Below are positions 46,935 through 52,178 of a stretch of DNA of 52,178 bases, one piece after another. The notes under the pieces are model-generated. The model did not search any database, was not told the origin of the DNA, and was given only the letters and a program-made list of their open reading frames with translations. Positions within the stretch are counted from its first letter, which is position 1. Every line of letters starts with the position of its first letter. Origin of the DNA: Xenorhabdus vietnamensis (GTDB lineage Bacteria > Pseudomonadota > Gammaproteobacteria > Enterobacterales > Enterobacteriaceae); assembly GCF_002127535.1 (NCBI RefSeq), contig NZ_MUBJ01000015.1, positions 52,980 to 105,157 of the forward strand, in the 5' to 3' direction. A program made the position numbers and the translations under genes.

Positions 46935-47525
46935 ATGTTAAGAAACCCGATCCACCTGAGGTTGGAGAAACTCGAAAGTTGGCAACATTTGACTTTTATG
47001 GCTAGTCTATGTGAGCGTATGTATCCAAATTATCAGGTGTTTTGTCGCCAAAGCGAGTTTTCAGATCCTGCACAATATCGCCGTATTTTGGATTTAGTGT
47101 GGGAAATATTGGTCGTGAAAGATGTAAAAGTAAATTTTGATAATCAGCTGGAAAAATTGGAATCTATTGTCCCATCATCAGAAGATTATGATATTTATGG
47201 TGTGTACCCAGCGATTGATGCGTGTATTGCATTGGGTGAAGTAATTCATTCTCGTCTGAGTGGCTCAACATTAGAGCATGCAATAGCGGTCAGTGAAATA
47301 TCCATCCGTACTGTTGCTATGCTGGAAATGACGCAGGCTGGCAGGGAAATGACTGAGGATGAGTTGAAAGTATTACCGGCCATTGAAGAAGAGTGGGATA
47401 TTCAATGGGAGATTTTCCGTTTATTGGCAGATTGCGAAGAGCGGGATATCGAATTAATTAAAGGATTAAAGGCTGATCTCCGTGAGGCGGGGGTTAGTAA
47501 TATCGGCATAAATTTGGAGCAATAA
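46935..47525 (+). CDS. yjaG: DUF416 family protein YjaG
   Basis: A 196-aa soluble, mostly helical protein of unknown role. The start MLRNPIHLRLEKLESWQHLT and the segments FMASLCERMYPNYQVFCRQS, SEDYDIYGVYPAIDACIALG and LPAIEEEWDIQWEIFRLL match DUF416/YjaG of enterobacteria. It lies between nfi and hupA as in E. coli. The ribosome binding site is weak. Confidence 0.9.
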   Translation: MLRNPIHLRLEKLESWQHLTFMASLCERMYPNYQVFCRQSEFSDPAQYRRILDLVWEILVVKDVKVNFDNQLEKLESIVPSSEDYDIYGVYPAIDACIALGEVIHSRLSGSTLEHAIAVSEISIRTVAMLEMTQAGREMTEDELKVLPAIEEEWDIQWEIFRLLADCEERDIELIKGLKADLREAGVSNIGINLEQ

Positions 47526-47710
47526 CTCATAAAACGTGACTTGTTGCTTGATTTGCCGCATTTAAAGACTTCACTTTTGCCCTCACTCTGTTCTACATTG
47601 GGGGGCGAAAAGAAGTGGCTATCGGTGCGTGTATGCAGGGGTGCTGTCAAATCGGCATATCCGTCGCACTCGATGCTTTGCAAACGATAAACACACTGTA
47701 AGGATAATCT
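47526..47710 (+). other. hupA upstream region
   Basis: 185 nt without an ORF between yjaG and hupA. It must carry the hupA promoter(s) and a long leader ending in a TAAGGATAATCT ribosome-binding segment. I cannot assign hexamers with confidence. Confidence 0.4.
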
Positions 47711-47983
47711 ATGAATAAGACCGAATTAGTTGATGCAATTGCAGCAGGCGCAGACCTGACTAAAACCCAGGCTAAAGCTGCTCTGGAATCGACTTTGAAT
47801 GCAATCACTGAATCCCTGAAAAATGGTGATGCAGTGCAGTTGGTAGGTTTTGGTACTTTCAAAGTTAACCACCGTGCAGAACGCACTGGTCGTAACCCAC
47901 AAACTGGTAAAGAAATCAAAATCGCAGCAGCAAACGTGCCTGCTTTTTCTGCTGGTAAGGCATTGAAAGACGCAGTTAAGTAA
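47711..47983 (+). CDS. hupA: DNA-binding protein HU-alpha
   Basis: HU-alpha is a major nucleoid protein that bends DNA as a dimer. Its 90 aa equal E. coli Hup[41 protein letters not shown] and the DNA-intercalating arm [20 protein letters not shown] with the critical proline. It ends [16 protein letters not shown] site precedes the ATG. The next reading frame opens 5 nt behind its stop codon. Confidence 0.99.
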   Translation: MNKTELVDAIAAGADLTKTQAKAALESTLNAITESLKNGDAVQLVGFGTFKVNHRAERTGRNPQTGKEIKIAAANVPAFSAGKALKDAVK

Positions 47984-47988
47984 TCGTA

Positions 47989-48744
47989 TTGCTAAAAAAA
48001 ATAAGAGGGGAAAATAAACCCCTTTTGTTGATTCTACAGGGGCTGTTAGCATTAGGAATCATATTTTTGCTCAGCGCCTGTTCGAGCCAACCAAGAACAC
48101 CTCTTTTCAGTGCCAGCGGTTTTGTAACCGACGGTGGTGTTGTTCGTTTATGGCGATTGAATGATCAAAACAGTAAACCTCAGGTTATCATGAGTGTTTA
48201 CAGTCCTTACCATTATAATCCTTACCATAATAAAGATACCCACAATCAAAATGCCCATAATAGAGATAGTTATAATAGAAACACCATTGTAACGTTCTAC
48301 GAGTATCGTCATGGTAGCTTGTGGCAGATCCGTCGCAATGTGCTTGATAACCCTCCAATCACAGAAACATTACGAATCGATCAAGATAATTCCGTTATTT
48401 TTAAACTGCGGCAATTGCAAAAACGTAATGAACCGCTGTCCGATGATGATATGGCTCGCCTGAAATCTGATACTAAGCAGATAGAAAAAATTAGTGACGC
48501 TTTAATTACAGATAAAGTTAAGTTATTACAGGGGCACTGGTTGAATGGACGAGTGACTACTTGTTCAGGAAAACAATTGCTTATTGAATTTGAGCCTCAT
48601 GATCAGAATTGGCTCAAAGAAAGAGAAAGTAACAACTCCGGTTTGTTGGTTATTGCATGGCTGGATTCGCCGAAAGGGAAACGGTTATTGTTGGTCGCCA
48701 ATGATGATTTTTGTCGCTGGGAGCCGACGAAAGATAAACTGTAA
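47989..48744 (+). CDS. yjaH: DUF1481 lipoprotein, YjaH-like
   Basis: A 251-aa predicted lipoprotein. The N-terminus has a basic start (MLKKIRGENK), a hydrophobic stretch (LLLILQGLLALGIIFLL) and a lipobox LSAC with Cys31. The body (GFVTDGGVVRLWRLND, TFYEYRHGSLWQIRR, QGHWLNGRVTTCSG) fits the DUF1481 proteins found behind hupA in enterobacteria. The start is a TTG 5 nt behind hupA with no clear ribosome binding site, so a later TTG is possible. Residues about 73-98 form a 5-residue repeat rich in His, Asn and Tyr. The name rests mainly on position and general likeness. Confidence 0.75.
   Translation: MLKKIRGENKPLLLILQGLLALGIIFLLSACSSQPRTPLFSASGFVTDGGVVRLWRLNDQNSKPQVIMSVYSPYHYNPYHNKDTHNQNAHNRDSYNRNTIVTFYEYRHGSLWQIRRNVLDNPPITETLRIDQDNSVIFKLRQLQKRNEPLSDDDMARLKSDTKQIEKISDALITDKVKLLQGHWLNGRVTTCSGKQLLIEFEPHDQNWLKERESNNSGLLVIAWLDSPKGKRLLLVANDDFCRWEPTKDKL
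48205..48282. repeat. 15/18-bp in-frame repeat in the yjaH-like gene
   Basis: Successive units CCTTACCATTATAAT, CCTTACCATAATAAAGAT, ACCCACAATCAAAAT, GCCCATAATAGAGAT and AGTTATAATAGAAAC encode PYHYN, PYHNKD, THNQN, AHNRD and SYNRN. The segment interrupts the DUF1481 domain with a flexible polar loop. Confidence 0.75.
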
Positions 48745-48771
48745 TCCTGTACTTCCGTCGGCTTGGGGGTT

Positions 48772-50070
48772 CTATTTCAAACGTGCAATTGCCCGGTAGC
48801 CAATATCTTTACGATAAAAGCAGCCTTCCCAGCTAATTTGCCCTGCTCTTAGATACGCTTTTTTCTGTGCATCCGCGATATCACAACCTAAAGCAGTAAC
48901 ACATAAAACACGTCCGCCCGCAGTGATAACATTTTCGTCCTTAAAAGCTGTTCCCGCATGAAAAACCTTTTCATTTATATCTGATTCACCGATATCTGAT
49001 TTTTGTACTAACCCACGAATAATATTACCTTTGGTATAACTGGCTGGATAACCTCCCGCTGCCAGTACGATCCCCAAAGCAGGGCGATCGTCCCATACAG
49101 AGGTTTTTCCGCTTAACTGGCCTGTAGCACCAGCAAGGCACAATTCGATCAAATCAGAGCGTAGACGCATCATGATGGGTTGAGTTTCAGGATCACCAAA
49201 TCGACAGTTAAACTCGATTACTTTCGGTTCACCCTGCTTATCAATCATTAACCCTGCATAGAGAAAACCGACGTAGGTATGGCCTTCGGCTGCCATTCCT
49301 TCCACAGTAGGGTAAATGATTGTTTCCATCACACGCTGGTGGATCTCATTCGTTACTACCGGTGCCGGTGAGTAAGCCCCCATTCCTCCGGTATTCGGCC
49401 CTGTATCAGCGTCACCCACGCGTTTGTGATCTTGACTGGTTGCCATAGGAACTACGTTTTTTCCATCCACCATGACAATAAAACTGGCCTCTTCCCCATC
49501 CAGAAATTCTTCAATGACAATACGATACCCAGCATTACCAAACGCATTACCAGCCAGCATATCTTTGATGGCGCTTTGTGCCTCTTCCATGGTTGTGGCA
49601 ACCACTACGCCTTTACCCGCAGCAAGGCCATCGGCTTTAATAACGATTGGTGTGCCCATTTTTTCCAAATAAGCCAGTGCAGGTTCAATTTCTGTAAAAT
49701 TTTGGTAGGCTGCCGTAGGTATATGATGACGGGCAAGGAAATCTTTGGTAAAAGCTTTGGAACCTTCTAATTGGGCAGCTGCTTTTGTTGGGCCGAAAAT
49801 AGTCAGCCCTGCCTGCTTGAAAGCATCAACCATACCGATAACCAGTGGAGCTTCGGGCCCTACAATAGTCAGGCCAATTTCATGATCTTGGGCGAATGCC
49901 AGCAAACCTTCAATATCTGTTGCGGCAATGTCCACATTTTCTAAATTTGTTTCCAATGCTGTGCCCGCATTACCCGGTGCAACATAAACCTTATTTGCCA
50001 GAGGAGACTGCGCCGCTTTCCAAGCTAATGCATGTTCTCTTCCACCATTACCAATAATCAATATGTTCAT
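48772..50070 (-). CDS. purD: Phosphoribosylamine-glycine ligase (GAR synthetase) PurD
   Basis: PurD is the ATP-grasp enzyme for the second step of purine synthesis. The 432-aa product begins [20 protein letters not shown]. It has [15 protein letters not shown] (ATP site), the metal-binding [17 protein letters not shown] and [17 protein letters not shown]. Near residue 365 an insertion [10 protein letters not shown], encoded by a 15-bp repeat (48977-49006), is absent from E. coli PurD. It lies 31 nt behind purH in the purHD operon and faces the yjaH-like gene. E. coli zraP/zraSR are not present between them. Confidence 0.97.
   Translation of the reverse strand: MNILIIGNGGREHALAWKAAQSPLANKVYVAPGNAGTALETNLENVDIAATDIEGLLAFAQDHEIGLTIVGPEAPLVIGMVDAFKQAGLTIFGPTKAAAQLEGSKAFTKDFLARHHIPTAAYQNFTEIEPALAYLEKMGTPIVIKADGLAAGKGVVVATTMEEAQSAIKDMLAGNAFGNAGYRIVIEEFLDGEEASFIVMVDGKNVVPMATSQDHKRVGDADTGPNTGGMGAYSPAPVVTNEIHQRVMETIIYPTVEGMAAEGHTYVGFLYAGLMIDKQGEPKVIEFNCRFGDPETQPIMMRLRSDLIELCLAGATGQLSGKTSVWDDRPALGIVLAAGGYPASYTKGNIIRGLVQKSDIGESDINEKVFHAGTAFKDENVITAGGRVLCVTALGCDIADAQKKAYLRAGQISWEGCFYRKDIGYRAIARLK
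48977..49006. repeat. 2 x 15-bp in-frame duplication in purD
   Basis: ATATCTGATTCACCG and ATATCTGATTTTTGT lie head to tail (10 of 15 identical, including the first ten). In purD they encode the repeated SDI motif in a probable surface loop between ATP-grasp elements. Confidence 0.7.
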
Positions 50071-50101
50071 CTGGGGGCTCCTATTAATAAGGTAGAAGTT
50101 G

Positions 50102-51691
50102 TTAATGACGAAAATGGCGCATGCCAGTGAAAATCATGGCAATATCGTGTTCATCGGCGGCAGCAATTACTTCATCATCACGAATAGAACCACCTGGTTG
50201 GATAATACAGCTCACTCCTACAGCTGCTGCGGCATCAATACCATCCCTGAATGGGAAGAATGCATCTGAAGCCATGGCGCAACCATGAACTTCTAAACCT
50301 TCATCTGCTGCTTTAATGCCTGCGATTTTGGCAGAGTAAACACGGCTCATTTGTCCGGCTCCAATACCAATTGTCATATTATCCTTGGCATAAACGATAG
50401 CATTGGATTTGACGAATTTAGCGACCTTCCAGCAGAACAGGGCATCTTGCATTTCTTGTTCTGTCGGCTGGCGTTTGGATACAACAACCAGATCACTTTC
50501 TGTCACCATGCCTAAATCGCGATCTTGTACCAGCAAACCACCATTAACACGTTTAAAATCTAAGCTAGTAACAGGAGAATGCCATTCGCCGGATGCCAAA
50601 ACGCGGACATTTTGTTTTGTTGCCAGAATTGGAAGAGCTGCTTTATTAATAGAAGGAGCAATAATGACTTCAACAAATTGGCGTTCAATAATGGCTTGGG
50701 CGGTGTTGGCATCTAGTTCACGGTTAAATGCAATGATGCCTCCGAAAGCGGAAGTAGGATCGGTCTTAAAGGCGCGGTCGTAGGCAGTATGGATATCAGT
50801 ACCAATCGCAATACCACAAGGATTGGCGTGTTTGACAATTACGCAGGCAGGTTCAAAAAAGGTTTTGACACATTCCAGTGCAGCATCGGTATCCGCAATA
50901 TTGTTATAAGAGAGTGCCTTGCCTTGCAACTGGGTTGCTGTAGCAATCGAAGCCTCTGTGATTTGCTCTTCTATATAGAAGGCTGCGTCTTGATGACTGT
51001 TTTCACCATAACGCATATCTTGCTTTTTAATGAAATTCAGATTCAGTGTACGAGGGAAACGACCTGATGGCTGATCAGTTTCGCCATGATAAGGTGGAAC
51101 TAATGTGCCAAAGTAATTAGCAATCATGCTGTCATATGCGGCGGTATGCTCAAATGCCTTGATGGCTAAATTAAAGCGAGTGGATTGTGTCAGCGAATTT
51201 TGGTTGTTATCCATCTCCTTAATAATTTTGTCGTAATCTTGGCTATTGACAACAATCGTCACATCTTTGTGATTTTTGGCAGCAGAGCGAACCATTGTTG
51301 GGCCGCCGATATCAATATTCTCTACTGCATCTTCCAGAGAGCAATTTGGTTTTGCCACGGTTTGAGCAAAGGGATAAAGGTTAACGACTACCATATCAAT
51401 CGGCGAAATCTGGTGTTGTGCCATCACCTCATCATCCAGCCCACGCCGACCCAAAATGCCACCGTGGACTTTGGGATGAAGTGTTTTGACCCGTCCATCC
51501 ATCATTTCAGGAAAACTTGTATAGTCAGAAACCTCGGTAACATTCAATCCTGCTTCGGCCAGTAGACCAGCAGTGCCACCCGTAGAAAGCAGTTCGATAC
51601 CGCGACTGGATAAGGCTTTGGCAAATTCAACAATTCCCGCTTTGTCAGAAACACTCAGCAGGGCACGGCGGATTGGACGAAGCTGTTGCAT
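50102..51691 (-). CDS. purH: Bifunctional AICAR transformylase / IMP cyclohydrolase PurH
   Basis: PurH catalyses the last two steps to IMP. The ATG at 51691 opens [20 protein letters not shown] and gives 529 aa, equal to E. coli. The frame is open 19 codons further, but without homology. The N-terminal MGS-like cyclohydrolase domain has [10 protein letters not shown] and [18 protein letters not shown]. The C-terminal transformylase domain has the catalytic Lys-His in [10 protein letters not shown], and [10 protein letters not shown]. It ends [13 protein letters not shown]. First gene of purHD, behind a PurR operator. Confidence 0.98.
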   Translation of the reverse strand: MQQLRPIRRALLSVSDKAGIVEFAKALSSRGIELLSTGGTAGLLAEAGLNVTEVSDYTSFPEMMDGRVKTLHPKVHGGILGRRGLDDEVMAQHQISPIDMVVVNLYPFAQTVAKPNCSLEDAVENIDIGGPTMVRSAAKNHKDVTIVVNSQDYDKIIKEMDNNQNSLTQSTRFNLAIKAFEHTAAYDSMIANYFGTLVPPYHGETDQPSGRFPRTLNLNFIKKQDMRYGENSHQDAAFYIEEQITEASIATATQLQGKALSYNNIADTDAALECVKTFFEPACVIVKHANPCGIAIGTDIHTAYDRAFKTDPTSAFGGIIAFNRELDANTAQAIIERQFVEVIIAPSINKAALPILATKQNVRVLASGEWHSPVTSLDFKRVNGGLLVQDRDLGMVTESDLVVVSKRQPTEQEMQDALFCWKVAKFVKSNAIVYAKDNMTIGIGAGQMSRVYSAKIAGIKAADEGLEVHGCAMASDAFFPFRDGIDAAAAVGVSCIIQPGGSIRDDEVIAAADEHDIAMIFTGMRHFRH

Positions 51692-51826
51692 TGGTGTGAT
51701 CCTTCGAATTTCATAAAACAAGAATGTGTTATTGGGGGAAAAAACCACTGACTTTATAGAAAAAATGGTTTCTGCAATAACATTTCAAAACAATCTGAAA
51801 AAACATGTGTGATTTTTCCTTCGTGA

Positions 51827-51848
51827 ATTGTAACGCAAACGTTTGCGT
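51827..51848 (-). promoter_or_regulatory. PurR operator and -10 element of purHD
   Basis: ACGCAAACGTTTGCGT at 51833-51848 is a perfect 16-bp palindrome equal to the consensus PurR box. On the minus strand it is followed directly by TACAAT (51832-51827), a good -10. The operator would occupy the spacer, so PurR with hypoxanthine or guanine should block polymerase. The -35 is poor. The purH leader of about 130 nt (51692-51826) holds nothing else I can identify. Confidence 0.92.
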
Positions 51849-51965
51849 TATGCTCGGTAAATTTCACCAAAATATCGTTTTGTGGATAATGTTGTGAGTA
51901 AGTGGGTATAAATAGGGGTTTTGCTGTGTGATTGAGCAAACGATAATTTTTTTCAAAAAAAACTA

Positions 51966-51993
51966 TTGTCACCGCCGGAAAACTCCCTATAAT
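51966..51993 (+). promoter_or_regulatory. rRNA operon promoter P1
   Basis: TTGTCA and TATAAT are separated by 16 nt, followed by the GC-rich discriminator GCGCCACCAC, as at E. coli rrn P1. The A/T-rich DNA at about 51944-51965 just upstream fits an UP element. It should be growth-rate and ppGpp controlled. Confidence 0.92.
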
Positions 51994-52063
51994 GCGCCAC
52001 CACTGACCGACGCTGAGCTGAGACACGCCGCGGCGGGCGGCGAAGAAAAGCGAAAATAAGCGC

Positions 52064-52091
52064 TTGACTTCGGAGGCGAAAAGCGTAAGAT
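52064..52091 (+). promoter_or_regulatory. rRNA operon promoter P2
   Basis: TTGACT and TAAGAT are separated by 16 nt, 98 bp downstream of the P1 -35, matching the tandem P1-P2 layout of enterobacterial rrn operons. Confidence 0.88.
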
Positions 52092-52130
52092 ACGCAGCCT
52101 CGCAACCGGGAAACGAATCATCGGTTGCAA

Positions 52131-52142
52131 TGCTCTTTAACA
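52131..52142 (+). promoter_or_regulatory. rrn leader boxA antitermination element
   Basis: TGCTCTTTAACA is the canonical boxA that recruits NusB/NusE for rRNA antitermination. The leader continues to the window edge, and the 16S gene itself is beyond it. The region 51692-52178 has no protein gene. Confidence 0.95.
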
Positions 52143-52178
52143 ATTGAATCAGACAATCTGTGTGGGCACTCGCAAGAC

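Noticed and set aside
48722-48763. Bidirectional terminator between the yjaH-like gene and purD (AGCCGACG / CGTCGGCT)
   Set aside because: The loop is 26 nt, half of the structure is inside the coding sequence, and there is no T-run, so I could not support it as a terminator.
51754-52143. 129-codon open frame on the minus strand over the rrn promoters
   Set aside because: It covers the PurR box, P1, P2 and boxA, has no ribosome binding site or recognisable domain, and is explained by the regulatory sequence.

Overview
The window is chromosomal DNA of an enterobacterium. The outer gene order follows the Escherichia coli rrn-purHD-hupA-yjaG-nfi-hemE-nudC-thiCEFSGH-rpoCB-rplLJAK-nusG-secE-tufB backbone, and the proteins are close to E. 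coli along their length. The modest GC content, the trimeric autotransporters and the inserted metabolic blocks suggest Morganellaceae, of Xenorhabdus/Photorhabdus type. The genus is an inference from sequence character, not a database result.

Layout. (1) 1-12.9 kb: the 3' end of tuf, then secE-nusG, rplK-rplA, rplJ-rplL and rpoB-rpoC, with the usual control elements: a promoter before rplK, the L1 and L10 leader structures, the rplL-rpoB attenuator and the rpoC terminator. A 97-bp inverted-repeat element lies behind tuf. (2) 13.1-29.1 kb: a small membrane ORF, then a complete maltose/maltodextrin regulon in one block: malK-lamB-malM leftward, malE-malF-malG rightward, malP-malQ leftward and the activator gene malT rightward. 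MalT-like boxes and CRP-like sites lie in the two divergent promoter regions. In E. coli these genes are at separate loci and none lie between rpoC and thiH. (3) 29.3-34.35 kb: an unfamiliar five-gene operon encoding a class III aminotransferase, a zinc dehydrogenase, a HAD phosphatase, an MFS transporter and a DUF1349 protein. Two 17-bp-period tandem arrays with a shared TAATTG core frame its first two genes. (4) 34.4-40.4 kb: thiCEFSGH on the minus strand behind a TPP riboswitch and promoter. (5) 40.4-44.0 kb: two tandem trimeric autotransporter adhesin genes and a HAD-IB phosphatase gene, in the place where E. coli has rsd. (6) 44.2-51.7 kb: nudC, hemE, nfi, yjaG, hupA and a DUF1481 lipoprotein (yjaH-like) rightward, then purD and purH leftward under a perfect PurR operator. 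(7) 51.9-52.18 kb: P1, P2 and boxA of a ribosomal RNA operon whose 16S gene starts beyond the window.

How the genes work together: LamB, MalE, MalFGK2, MalP, MalQ and MalT form a self-contained uptake, degradation and control system for maltodextrins. The thi genes make the thiazole and pyrimidine halves of thiamine and respond to TPP. The five-gene operon has the enzyme classes needed to oxidise an alcohol, aminate the ketone, remove a phosphate and move the product across the membrane. It is the best candidate here for an undescribed pathway, but its substrate cannot be read from the sequence.

A recurring oddity is the number of short in-frame or intergenic tandem duplications with 15-, 17- or 18-bp units (malP, thiC, thiE, thiF, yjaH, purD, and the malG-malQ and aminotransferase flanks). 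They suggest frequent replication slippage or a genome-specific tolerance for such expansions.
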